A DNA stretch of 49,262 nt from assembly GCA_046263055.1 (NCBI GenBank), contig JBHELO010000093.1, positions 1 to 49,262 of the forward strand. Direction: 5' to 3'. This document shows positions 21,129 through 29,011 of the stretch, piece by piece (the stretch's first letter is position 1; every line of letters begins with the position of its first letter). This DNA comes from DATAQC01 sp046263055. Its GTDB lineage: Bacteria > Actinomycetota > Acidimicrobiia > Acidimicrobiales > AC-14. Made by a program: the position numbers and the translations under genes. The notes beneath the pieces are model-generated. The model was given only the letters and a program-made list of their open reading frames with translations. It made no database searches and was not told the origin of the DNA.

Positions 21129-22973
21129 ATGTGCGGCATCGTCGGCGTCACCGGCCCCGAACCCGCCCTGCCCATCCTCGTGGACGCGCTGGCCCGTCTG
21201 GAGTACCGGGGGTACGACTCGGCGGGCGTCGCCCTCCAGGCCGGGGACGGGATCTGGCGGCGGCGGCGGGCGGGGAAGCTGGCCGAGTTGGAGGCGGCGG
21301 TGGGCGACGCCCCCCGGGGCGCGACGGCCGGGATCGGGCACACCCGCTGGGCCACCCACGGGCCGCCGGTGGAACGCAACGCCCACCCCCACACCGACTG
21401 CACCGGCCGCCTGGCCATCGCCCACAACGGGATCATCGAGAACTACCTGGACCTGGCCGACGAGCTGGTGGGGCGGGGCCACGAGCTGCGCTCGGACACC
21501 GACACCGAGGTGCTGGCCCACCTCATCGAGGACCTGGTGGCCGGCGGCCTGGGGGTGGCCGACGGGGTGCGGGCCGCCCTGGGCCGGGTCAAGGGCTCCT
21601 TCGCCCTCGCCGCGGTGCACGCCTCCGACCCCGAGCTGGTGGTGGCCGCCCGCCGGGGGTCGCCCCTAGTGGCCGGGCGGACCGACGGCTCCACCCTCGT
21701 CGCTTCGGACATCCCCGCCCTGCTGCCCCTGACGCGTGAGGTGTACGTCATCGACGACGACCAGGTGGTGGAGGCCCGCCCCGGCGCCGTTGCGGTGACC
21801 ACCCTGGACGGCACGCCCGTGACGCCCGCCCGCCGCCACGTCCCCTACGACCTGGCCCTGGCCGAGAAGGGCGGCTACGCCGACTTCATGCTCAAGGAGA
21901 TCCACGAGCAGCCGACCGCCGTGCGCGACACCCTGCGGGGCCACACCCGCCACGGCCGGCTGCTCCTCGACGAGATGCGCCTCACCGACGACGAGTTGCG
22001 CTCGGTGGCCCGGGTGTTCGTGGTGGGCTGCGGAACCAGCTACTACTCGGGACTGGTGGCCAAGTACGCCATCGAGCACTGGGCCCGCCTACCGGTGGAG
22101 GTGGACGTGGCCAGCGAGTTCCGCTACCGCGACCCCGTCCTCGACCCGGGGTCCCTGGTCATCGGCGTCAGCCAGTCGGGCGAGAGCCTGGACACCATGG
22201 AGGCCTGCCGCTTCGCCCGGCTCCCGGCCAACGGGGCCAAGGTCCTCGCCGTGTGCAACGTGGTGGACTCGTCGATGGCCCGGGAGGCCGACGCCGTCCT
22301 GTACACCCGGGCCGGCCCCGAGGTGGGGGTGGCCGCCACCAAGACCCACGTCGCCCAGATCGTGGCCATGGAGCTGCTGGCCCTCCACCTGGGGGTGCTG
22401 CGCGGCCTCGTGTACCCCGACGAGATGGCCCGGGTGGTGGGCGCCCTCCACGAGGTCCCGGGCCGCATCCAGGCCCTGCTGGCGCGGGCCGACGACATCT
22501 GCGAGGTCGGCCGGCGCTACGCCCACACCCGCGACTTCTTCTTCCTGGGCCGGGGCGTCGGCTACCCGGTGGCCCTGGAGGGGGCGCTGAAGCTCAAGGA
22601 GATCTCCTACGCCCGGGCCGAGGGCTACCCGGCGGGGGAGATGAAGCACGGGCCCATCGCGCTCATCGAAGCGGGCACGGTGGTGGTGGCGGTGGCCACC
22701 CGGGGCCACCTGCACGCCAAGGTGATGGCCAACATCGAGGAGGTGAGGGCCCGGGGCGCCACCGTCATCGTGGTGGCCACCGAGGGCGACACCGCCACCG
22801 CCGCCCGGGCCGACGAGGTGCTGTGGGTCCCGCCCACCCCGCCCGGCGCCGAGCTGCTGGCGCCGGCGGTGGACGTGGTGGCCCTGCAGCTCTTCGCCTA
22901 CGCCCTGGCCAAGGCGCGCGGCCGCGACGTCGACCGGCCTCGCAACCTGGCCAAGACCGTCACCGTCGAATAG
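21129..22973 (+). CDS. glmS: Glutamine-fructose-6-phosphate aminotransferase (isomerizing)
   Basis: GlmS makes glucosamine-6-phosphate from fructose-6-phosphate and glutamine, the first step towards UDP-GlcNAc. The 614-aa product starts MCGIVGV, leaving Cys2 as the N-terminal nucleophile after Met removal. The glutaminase domain contains GIGHTRWATHG and NGIIENY. Two SIS domains follow, with GCGTSYYSG and VSQSGESLDTMEA in the first and YARAEGYPAGEMKHGPIALI in the second, ending PRNLAKTVTVE as in the family. It lies 95 bp after glmM, with its own predicted leaderless promoter. Confidence 0.97.
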   Translation: MCGIVGVTGPEPALPILVDALARLEYRGYDSAGVALQAGDGIWRRRRAGKLAELEAAVGDAPRGATAGIGHTRWATHGPPVERNAHPHTDCTGRLAIAHNGIIENYLDLADELVGRGHELRSDTDTEVLAHLIEDLVAGGLGVADGVRAALGRVKGSFALAAVHASDPELVVAARRGSPLVAGRTDGSTLVASDIPALLPLTREVYVIDDDQVVEARPGAVAVTTLDGTPVTPARRHVPYDLALAEKGGYADFMLKEIHEQPTAVRDTLRGHTRHGRLLLDEMRLTDDELRSVARVFVVGCGTSYYSGLVAKYAIEHWARLPVEVDVASEFRYRDPVLDPGSLVIGVSQSGESLDTMEACRFARLPANGAKVLAVCNVVDSSMAREADAVLYTRAGPEVGVAATKTHVAQIVAMELLALHLGVLRGLVYPDEMARVVGALHEVPGRIQALLARADDICEVGRRYAHTRDFFFLGRGVGYPVALEGALKLKEISYARAEGYPAGEMKHGPIALIEAGTVVVAVATRGHLHAKVMANIEEVRARGATVIVVATEGDTATAARADEVLWVPPTPPGAELLAPAVDVVALQLFAYALAKARGRDVDRPRNLAKTVTVE

Positions 22974-22987
22974 GCGCGAGGGCCCTC

Positions 22988-23353
22988 ATCATCGGCATCG
23001 GCATCGACGCCGTCGAGATCGACCGCTTCCGCCGGGCCCTGGCCCGCCGCCCCCGGTTGGCGTTGCGCCTGTTCACCGACCGCGAACGGGCCTACGGGGC
23101 GCGCCACCGGGACCCGGTCCCCCGCCTGGCGGCGCGCTTCGCGGCCAAGGAGGCGGTGATGAAGGCGCTCGGCGTGGGCCTCGGGGCCTTCCCCTTCCGC
23201 GACGTCGAAGTGGTGTCCGCCCCCTCGGGCGCCCCGTCGGTGGCCCTGTCGGGGGCGGCCGCCGCACTGGCCGAAGGGCGGGGCGTGGCGGCGTGGAAGC
23301 TGTCGCTCACCCACACCTACGGCCTGGCCGCGGCGGTCGCCGTCGCCCTGTGA
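22988..23353 (+). CDS. acpS: Holo-[acyl-carrier-protein] synthase, no canonical start codon
   Basis: AcpS attaches 4'-phosphopantetheine from CoA to acyl carrier protein. The reading frame shows IIGIGIDAVEIDRFRRAL (metal-binding Asp in GID), LFTDRERAYGARH, RLAARFAAKEAVMKALG (catalytic Glu-Ala-Val motif) and the end WKLSLTHTYGLAAAVAVAL, about 121 aa, the usual length. No ATG, GTG, TTG or CTG lies in frame near the conserved N-terminus. The codons there are ATA (22970), CTC (22985), ATC (22988) and ATC (22991). GAGGG at 22978-22982 lies 5 nt before ATC 22988, which I use as a provisional start. It follows glmS by 14 nt. Confidence 0.8.
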   Translation: MIGIGIDAVEIDRFRRALARRPRLALRLFTDRERAYGARHRDPVPRLAARFAAKEAVMKALGVGLGAFPFRDVEVVSAPSGAPSVALSGAAAALAEGRGVAAWKLSLTHTYGLAAAVAVAL

Positions 23354-23360
23354 GCCGGCC

Positions 23361-24713
23361 GTGATCCCCGTCGTGACGCCCGAGGAGATGGCGGCCGTGG
23401 ACCGGGCGGCCCCCGAGCCCACCGAGGTCCTGGTGGAACGGGCGGGGGCGGCGGTGGCCCGGGAGGCGCTCCGGCTGCTGGGTGGGGCCTACGGGCGACG
23501 GGTGGTGGTGGTGGCCGGCAAGGGCAACAACGGCGCCGACGGCCGGGCGGCTGCCGCCCGCCTGCGCCGGCGGGGGACGCGGGTGGAGGTGGTGGACGCC
23601 GCCGCCCGCCCCGGGCGCCTACCGGCGTGCGACCTGGTGGTGGACGCCGCCTACGGCACCGGCTTCCGTGGCCAGTACCGGGCCCCCGACCCCGGCGGGG
23701 CGCCGGTGCTGGCGGTGGACGTGCCGTCGGGCGTCGACGGCCTCACTGGCGAGGCGGGCGACGAGGCGGTGTGGGCGGCCCGCACCGTGACCTTCGCCGC
23801 CCTGAAGCCCGGCCTCCTGCTGTACCCGGGGGCCGAGCGGGCGGGCGAGGTGGTGGTGGCCGGCATCGGTCTCGACACCGCCGGGGCCCGCGCCTCTTTG
23901 GTCGAGGCCGACGACGTGGCCGAGTGGGTGCCGCCGCGACCCGCCGAGACGCACAAGTGGAAGAGCGCGGTGTGGGTGGTGGCGGGATCGGCGGGGATGG
24001 TGGGTGCGGCCCACCTGTGCGCCCGGGCCACCATGCGGGCGGGGGCGGGCACCGTCCGCCTGGGGATCCCCGGCTCCGGGCCCGATCCCGGCGCCCTGGA
24101 GGTGGTGGGCCGGGCCCTTCCCGAGGACGGGTGGGACGCCGCGGTGGTGGACGACTCCAGCCGGGCCAAGGCCCTGGTGGTGGGACCTGGCCTGGCCCGC
24201 ACCGACGCCACCCGGGCCGCCGTCCGGGGCCTGCTGGCGGCGTCACCGTTGCCCGTGGTCCTCGACGCCGACGGGCTGTACGCCCTGGGGCCCGCCGACG
24301 AGGCGGCGGGGGTGCTCGGGCCCCGGTCGGCCGACACCGTGCTCACGCCCCACGAGGGGGAGTTCGCCCGCCTGGCCGGCCCGGTGGGCGCCGACCGTCT
24401 GGCGTCGGTGCGGGACCTGGCCGCCGCCCTGGGCGTCACCGTGTTGCTCAAGGGCTCGACCACGGTGGTGGCGTCACCGGGCGGCGACGTGCTCATGGTG
24501 ACGGCCGGCGACTCCCGCCTGGCCACCGCCGGCTCCGGCGACGTGCTGTCGGGCGTCATCGGCGCCCTCCTGGCGTCGGGCGTGGACGCCCCCCGGGCGG
24601 CCGCCGCCGGCGCCTACCTCCACGGCCGGGCGGCGTCGCTCGGCTGGCGCCGGGGGCTGGTGGCCGCCGACCTCCTCGACCTCCTCCCCGCCGCCTTCGC
24701 CGAGCTGTCCTGA
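23361..24713 (+). CDS. nnr: Bifunctional NAD(P)HX epimerase / ADP-dependent dehydratase
   Basis: This enzyme repairs hydrated, damaged NAD(P)H. The N-terminal epimerase (NnrE) half, residues 1 to about 200, has VVVAGKGNNGADGRAAAARL and VLAVDVPSGVDGLTGEAG. The C-terminal dehydratase (NnrD) half, from about 205, has KWKSAVWVVAGSAGMVGAAH, LVVGPGLARTD, VLDADGLYAL, LTPHEGEFARL and the ribokinase-like nucleotide motif ATAGSGDVLSGVIGALLA. At 450 aa it is slightly short for the fused family (about 470-510), the trimming being mainly in the epimerase half. The GTG start is 7 nt after the acpS stop. The acpS-nnr-alr order is common. Confidence 0.94.
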   Translation: MIPVVTPEEMAAVDRAAPEPTEVLVERAGAAVAREALRLLGGAYGRRVVVVAGKGNNGADGRAAAARLRRRGTRVEVVDAAARPGRLPACDLVVDAAYGTGFRGQYRAPDPGGAPVLAVDVPSGVDGLTGEAGDEAVWAARTVTFAALKPGLLLYPGAERAGEVVVAGIGLDTAGARASLVEADDVAEWVPPRPAETHKWKSAVWVVAGSAGMVGAAHLCARATMRAGAGTVRLGIPGSGPDPGALEVVGRALPEDGWDAAVVDDSSRAKALVVGPGLARTDATRAAVRGLLAASPLPVVLDADGLYALGPADEAAGVLGPRSADTVLTPHEGEFARLAGPVGADRLASVRDLAAALGVTVLLKGSTTVVASPGGDVLMVTAGDSRLATAGSGDVLSGVIGALLASGVDAPRAAAAGAYLHGRAASLGWRRGLVAADLLDLLPAAFAELS

Positions 24714-24735
24714 CCGCGGTCGCCGTCGCCGCCCC

Positions 24736-24830
24736 TCCCGCCGCCCTCGCCCGTGTGGCCGTTGTGGGGACCCCCTGCCCGGGCGACGGCCCCCGCGTTC
24801 CCGCCGCCCTCGCCCACGTGGCCCCCTCGG
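24736..24830. repeat. Imperfect tandem repeat between nnr and alr
   Basis: The segment GCCGCCCTCGCCC-GTGTGGCC (near 24739) recurs near 24801 with AC for GT, and each copy is followed at about 40-50 nt by GGGCGACGG. The two units of roughly 60 bp are diverged. No gene is apparent in this 209-bp gap; it ends with the alr promoter. Confidence 0.5.
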
Positions 24831-24909
24831 GAATCCGTTGCGGGCGACGGCCGGGACCGGGTTCATCTGCCGGCACGGCGGAGCTGGCGGTCGGGAGGCC
24901 GGCCCGGCC

Positions 24910-24915
24910 TACGCT
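24910..24915 (+). promoter_or_regulatory. Predicted leaderless promoter -10 box of alr
   Basis: TACGCT ends 7 nt before the alr ATG at 24923. There is no Shine-Dalgarno sequence, which fits a leaderless transcript. Confidence 0.5.
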
Positions 24916-24922
24916 GGGGCCG

Positions 24923-26071
24923 ATGTCCGTCGCCCAGACCCCGGGTCGCCGCCCGGTGTGGGCGGAAGTGGACCTGGGCGCCATCCGGCACAACGCCGCG
25001 ACCCTGGCCGCTCTGGTTTCGCCGGCCCGGCTGTGTGCGGTGGTCAAGGCCGGTGCCTACGGCCACGGGCCCGTACCGGTGGCCCGGGCCGCCCTCGAGG
25101 GCGGCGCCACCTGGCTGGCGGTGGCCATGGTGGAGGAGGGCGCCGACCTCAGGGAGGCGGGCCTGGACGCTCCCGTCCTCCTGCTGTCGGAGCCGCCCCT
25201 GGAAGCCTTGGCCGACGTGGTGGCGCTCGGGTTGACGCCCACCCTGTACACCCACGCCGGCGTGGAGGCGGCGGCCAAGGCGTGGGCGGTGGCCGGAGGG
25301 GACCGACGCCTGCCCCTCGCCGTGCACGTGAAGGTGGACACTGGCATGCACCGGGTGGGAGCGGCACCGGCCGAGGCGGTCGGCGTCGCCCGGGCGGTGG
25401 CCGAACGCCCCGAGTTGCGCCTGGGCGGCCTGTGGACCCACTTCGCCAATGCCGACGTCCCCTGTGACGCCTTCACCGCCGTCCAGCACGAGCGGTTCCT
25501 CCGGGTGGTGGCCGACCTCGGATCCCACGGCATCGTTCCGCCGTTGCTGCACGTGTCCAACTCGGCCGGGGTGCTGGGCCACCCGGGGGCCCGGCACGAC
25601 CTCGTGCGCTGCGGCATCGCCCTGTACGGCGTGCCCCCGTCCCGTGCCCTCGACCGTCTGGTCGACCTGCGGCCCGCGCTCTCGTTGCGGGCCCGGGTGT
25701 CCTACGTCAAGGAGCTGGCGGCCGGCGAGGGCGTGTCCTACGGCCAGCGCTACCGGTTCGAGCGGCCGTCGGTGGTCGCTACCGTGCCCCTGGGTTACGC
25801 CGACGGGGTGCCGTGGCGGCTGGGCCCGGTGGGCGGCGAGGTGCTGGTGGGCGGCCGCCGGCGGCCGGTGGCAGGGAGCGTGACCATGGACCAGATCACC
25901 GTCGACTGCGGCGACGACCACCGGGTTGCCCCCGGTGACGAGGTGGTGCTCCTGGGCACCCAGGGCCACGAGCGCATCGACGCCTGGGAGTGGGCCGACC
26001 GCCTCGGCACCATCGCCTACGAGGTCCTGTGCGGCGTCGGCCCCCGCGTCCCGAGGCACTACCTCCACTGA
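24923..26071 (+). CDS. alr: Alanine racemase
   Basis: This PLP enzyme interconverts L- and D-alanine for peptidoglycan. The 382-aa product has WAEVDLGAIRHNAATLAAL, the PLP-lysine motif AVVKAGAYGHG (often AVVKANAYGHG or with Asp), VHVKVDTGMHRVG, the THFANAD segment, and the opposite catalytic base region GEGVSYGQRY with its tyrosine. TVPLGYADGVPW and GSVTMDQITVD complete the family pattern. The ATG at 24923 is chosen because it matches the family start and has a -10 box 7 nt before it; longer reading in this frame only shadows nnr. Length is normal. Confidence 0.96.
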   Translation: MSVAQTPGRRPVWAEVDLGAIRHNAATLAALVSPARLCAVVKAGAYGHGPVPVARAALEGGATWLAVAMVEEGADLREAGLDAPVLLLSEPPLEALADVVALGLTPTLYTHAGVEAAAKAWAVAGGDRRLPLAVHVKVDTGMHRVGAAPAEAVGVARAVAERPELRLGGLWTHFANADVPCDAFTAVQHERFLRVVADLGSHGIVPPLLHVSNSAGVLGHPGARHDLVRCGIALYGVPPSRALDRLVDLRPALSLRARVSYVKELAAGEGVSYGQRYRFERPSVVATVPLGYADGVPWRLGPVGGEVLVGGRRRPVAGSVTMDQITVDCGDDHRVAPGDEVVLLGTQGHERIDAWEWADRLGTIAYEVLCGVGPRVPRHYLH

Positions 26072-26121
26072 CGCCGGCCGGCCACCGCACCACCGGGCGA
26101 CAGCCGGGGGAGGCCTGCGCC

Positions 26122-27678
26122 TCAGCTGGTCGGCAGGGGCGGGGTAGGGAGGCAGCCGGCGGGGCGGCCGAGGAGCTTGAGCCCCTCCAGGTCGGCCTCG
26201 CCGAACTTGACCGGGCGTGACGTCTGGCTGGTGGTCTCCGGGTACATCAGCGACGCCCGGTCCCTGCTGTGGCCCAGCCCCACCACGTGGCTCAGCTCGT
26301 GGAGGATGATCCGCCCCCACGTCACCCCCTCGGGGCCGATGGCGCCCACGCCGCCGCCCGCCGCCGGGCCGAAGCCGCCTTCGATGGGAGTGCGCTTGGC
26401 GGCGTCGGTGACGGCGTCCACGTTGAGGGTGAGGGTGCCGGAGACGAGCAGGTCGCCCACCCGGTTCGGGAGCCCGGTGCCGACGATCTGGATGTTGCCG
26501 TTGCTGCCCAGGTGGGTCCACTCCACCAGCACCGGCGCCCACCGCTGGCCGTAGCGGTCGGGGAAGAACGGCGTGGCCCGGGGCGAGCGCGAGCGGATGG
26601 TCTCGTCGGTGGTGCCGTCGTCCACGAAGGCCATGCCGGTGGCCTGGCCGAGGCGGGCGAAGGCCTCGTGCACGTCGGCCACGCCGGTGGGCGGGGCGTC
26701 GGCGCTGTTGAGCACGTAGTGCACCGGGTCGCACGGGTTCCAGCGCACCGGCGTGCACCCGTCGGCCGCCGTCTGGGAGAAGGAGTACGAGTCGGGCAGG
26801 GTCGGGATGTCCTGGGGTCGCAGGCCGTTGGCGCGCGTGTCCAGGTGGCCCTTGGCCGGGCAGGCGGGGTCGGTGGCGAGGGTGCCGCCGGCGGCCACCG
26901 GGGCGGCGGCGTCGGTGGACGCCGGCTTCGAGCCCCCGCCCGACAGCACGGTGGCCCACAGCACCCCGCCCACGAGCGCCAGCACCACCAGGCCGACGAG
27001 GGCCTTGAGCGCGCCCGGGGCGAGGGTCGGAGCCTGGCGGAAGCTGCCGGAGGCGGTGGATGCCGTGCCTCCGCCCTCGGGCGTGGCCGACACCGTGAAC
27101 GGCCGGGACCGGGGCGCCCCCGCCACCAGCCGCTCCCGGGGGCGCACCGTGAGGGTGGCGGCCGCCTGGCGGCCGGGCTCGGCCACGACCGTGGACGGCT
27201 CCACGACCAGCTCCAGCGAGCCGTCCCCGGCGGTGGCGGCGAGGCTGGTGGTGGCCCGGGCGTTGCCCCGGTTGAGCACCGACACCTCGTGCGTCACGGG
27301 GCCCTTGCCGGCACTGGCCACCGGGCTGACCCCCACCGACAGCTCGGTGAACGGCGCCACCTCCAGGGTGCCGGCGGCGACGGCCAGCACCTCGGAGGCG
27401 GGCGGCGCGCTGCGGGCCCGCAGGGCCCACGGCAACGACCCGGCCGCCGGCTTGGAGCCCGCCGGCAGCCGGAAACCGAAGCGCACGCCCGCCTCGCCGC
27501 CGGGGGCGAGCGTCACGTCGGTGGGCAGGATCCACGACCAGGCGGCCGCCTCCCCGTCCAGGTCGAGGCGGGCCGACACCGCCTCGTCACCCTCGTTGCG
27601 CACGGTGGCCTCGCCGGTGACGGTGCCCCCCGCCGGGGCGTCGAGGCGAGCGGCGCGCAGCGCGAAGGAGACCGCCAT
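26122..27678 (-). CDS. Membrane-anchored matrixin-like metalloprotease with N-terminal Ig-like domains
   Basis: The 518-aa product has no signal peptide. Residues 1-110 and 110-200 look like two Ig-like beta-sandwich domains (FALRAARLDAPAGGTVTG, EVSVLNRGNARATTSLAATA, VVAEPGRQAAATLTVRP). One transmembrane helix follows at about 224-247 (ALKALVGLVVLALVGGVLWA), then a linker and a metzincin domain with VRWNPCDPVHYVLN, the zinc motif HELSHVVGLGH (H460, E461, H464, H470) and the Met-turn SLMYPE (M478). The predicted topology is N-terminus inside, protease outside. The ATG at 27678 is preferred over starts up to 27876 because those overlap the divergent uracil-DNA glycosylase gene and because a TAGCCT -10 box precedes it. 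The substrate is unknown. Confidence 0.85.
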   Translation of the reverse strand: MAVSFALRAARLDAPAGGTVTGEATVRNEGDEAVSARLDLDGEAAAWSWILPTDVTLAPGGEAGVRFGFRLPAGSKPAAGSLPWALRARSAPPASEVLAVAAGTLEVAPFTELSVGVSPVASAGKGPVTHEVSVLNRGNARATTSLAATAGDGSLELVVEPSTVVAEPGRQAAATLTVRPRERLVAGAPRSRPFTVSATPEGGGTASTASGSFRQAPTLAPGALKALVGLVVLALVGGVLWATVLSGGGSKPASTDAAAPVAAGGTLATDPACPAKGHLDTRANGLRPQDIPTLPDSYSFSQTAADGCTPVRWNPCDPVHYVLNSADAPPTGVADVHEAFARLGQATGMAFVDDGTTDETIRSRSPRATPFFPDRYGQRWAPVLVEWTHLGSNGNIQIVGTGLPNRVGDLLVSGTLTLNVDAVTDAAKRTPIEGGFGPAAGGGVGAIGPEGVTWGRIILHELSHVVGLGHSRDRASLMYPETTSQTSRPVKFGEADLEGLKLLGRPAGCLPTPPLPTS

Positions 27679-27688
27679 GGTGAGGCGC

Positions 27689-27694
27689 AGGCTA
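27689..27694 (-). promoter_or_regulatory. Predicted -10 box of the matrixin-like gene
   Basis: TAGCCT on the minus strand ends 10 nt before the ATG at 27678. This implies a leader of only a few bases and supports that start. The divergent uracil-DNA glycosylase promoter lies about 100 bp away. Confidence 0.4.
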
Positions 27695-27793
27695 TCGCCG
27701 GGGTCACCGGCAGGCACCGCGGATGTGCGCCCGCGGAGCCTCACCGACGCGCCGTCGGGCCGGCGCCCCCGGCCGGGTCGGGAGCGCCGGCGG

Positions 27794-27799
27794 TAGTCT
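27794..27799 (+). promoter_or_regulatory. Predicted leaderless promoter -10 box of the UDG-tsa operon
   Basis: TAGTCT ends 6 nt before the ATG at 27806. GCGGAG between them could also serve as a weak ribosome-binding site. Confidence 0.5.
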
Positions 27800-27805
27800 G
27801 CGGAG

Positions 27806-28387
27806 ATGCCGTCGCTGGCCGAGGTGGAGCGGGAGGCCTCGGCCTGCACCCGCTGCGCCCTGGCCCGGGGGCGCACCCAGGTGGTCTTCGGGGTGGGCGC
27901 TCCCGACGCCGACCTAATGTTCGTGGGCGAGGGCCCGGGGGCCCAGGAGGACCTCCAGGGGGAGCCGTTCGTCGGGCGCTCGGGCCAGCTCCTCGACCGC
28001 CTGGTGGCCGAGGAGATGGGCCTCAGCCGCGACGGCTTCTACATCGCCAACGTGGTCATGTGCCGGCCTCCGGGCAACCGCGATCCTCGGCCCGAGGAGA
28101 TCGACGCGTGCCACCCGTGGCTGCAGGCCAAGCTCGACCTCGTGGACCCGCGAGTGGTCGTGTCCCTCGGCAACTTCGCCACCAAGCTGCTGCTGGGCAG
28201 CACCGAGGGCATCACCCGCCTGCGGGGGCGGTCCTACCCGTTCGGCCGGGGCGTGCTGGTGCCGACCTTCCACCCCTCGGCCGCCCTGCGCTCGGGCGGC
28301 GAGACAGTGGCCCGCATGCGCGCCGACCTGGTGCGGGCCAAGCAACTCCTGGCCGACCGGACCGAGCGGGAGGCCGCCGCCCGGTGA
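27806..28387 (+). CDS. udg: Uracil-DNA glycosylase, family 4 (iron-sulfur type)
   Basis: This enzyme removes uracil from DNA arising by cytosine deamination, a particular concern at high GC content. The 193-aa product has the four cysteines for a [4Fe-4S] cluster: C14 and C17 (ACTRCALARGR), C86 and C102 (NVVMCRPPGNRDPRPEE, DACHPWL). The family 4 active-site motif GEGPGAQED is at 41-49 (usually GEAPG), and VPTFHPSAALRSG holds the second motif. The stop overlaps the tsaE GTG by 4 nt, so it is cotranscribed with the t6A genes. Confidence 0.94.
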   Translation: MPSLAEVEREASACTRCALARGRTQVVFGVGAPDADLMFVGEGPGAQEDLQGEPFVGRSGQLLDRLVAEEMGLSRDGFYIANVVMCRPPGNRDPRPEEIDACHPWLQAKLDLVDPRVVVSLGNFATKLLLGSTEGITRLRGRSYPFGRGVLVPTFHPSAALRSGGETVARMRADLVRAKQLLADRTEREAAAR

Positions 28388-29001
28388 TCGACTGCCGGAC
28401 CACCTCGGTGGACGACACCCGGGCCCTGGCCGCCGAGTTGGCGCCGTTCCTGCGGGCCGGCGACGTGGTTGTGCTGGCCGGCGACCTGGGCGCCGGCAAG
28501 ACCGCCTTCACCCAGGGCCTGGCCCGGGGCCTCGGTGTCGCCGACCCGGTCACCAGTCCCGCCTTCGTGCTCATGCGGTCCTACGCCGGTCGCCTGCCCC
28601 TGGCCCACATCGACGTCTACCGCCTCGACCACGTCCAGGAGCTGGTGGACCTGGGCATCGCCGAGATCGTCGACGACGGCGGCGTGACCGTGGTGGAGTG
28701 GGGCGACGTGGTCACCCCCGCCCTGCCCGCCGACCGCCTCGATGTGTGCCTGGAGCAGGACGACAACGACGACGACGTCCGCCTCGTCCGCCTGGAGGCG
28801 GTGGGCCCGTCATGGGCGTCCCGGATGGCGGCCCTCGGGCGGGCCGTCGGCCGGTGGGCGGCCGGTGCGGGTCCGCAGGGTGCTGGCGGCGGCGCGGCCA
28901 AAGCGGTCGCCGGCGAGGGGACCGGACGGGGGCGGGGGACCGGGCCGGGCGGCGGGGCCGGTCCGCACGCCGACGCCGGTGCGGGGCCGGGTGCCCGGTG
29001 A
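28384..29001 (+). CDS. tsaE: tRNA threonylcarbamoyladenosine biosynthesis ATPase TsaE
   Basis: TsaE is the ATPase that drives the TsaB-TsaD complex making t6A at position 37 of ANN-decoding tRNAs. The 205-aa product has the Walker A motif GDLGAGKT at 33-40, then GLARGLGVADPVTSPAFVL and the segment HIDVYRLD and VVEWGDVV. TsaE is normally about 150 aa; the last 50 or so residues here form a Gly/Ala-rich tail with no recognisable fold. The GTG start lies in the udg stop (GTGA overlap). Genes tsaB, rimI and tsaD follow. Confidence 0.93.
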   Translation: MIDCRTTSVDDTRALAAELAPFLRAGDVVVLAGDLGAGKTAFTQGLARGLGVADPVTSPAFVLMRSYAGRLPLAHIDVYRLDHVQELVDLGIAEIVDDGGVTVVEWGDVVTPALPADRLDVCLEQDDNDDDVRLVRLEAVGPSWASRMAALGRAVGRWAAGAGPQGAGGGAAKAVAGEGTGRGRGTGPGGGAGPHADAGAGPGAR

Positions 29002-29011
29002 GCGACGCCCC

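Noticed and set aside
24984..25080. Alanine racemase PLP motif AVVKAGAYGHG as an unusual active site.
   Set aside because: The residue after Lys-Ala varies (Asn, Asp, Gly) among racemases, so this is ordinary variation.
27679..27876. A longer N-terminus for the matrixin-like protein.
   Set aside because: It would overlap the divergent udg gene and its promoter. The added residues are Arg/Ser-rich and unlike a signal peptide, and ATG 27678 has a -10 box upstream.
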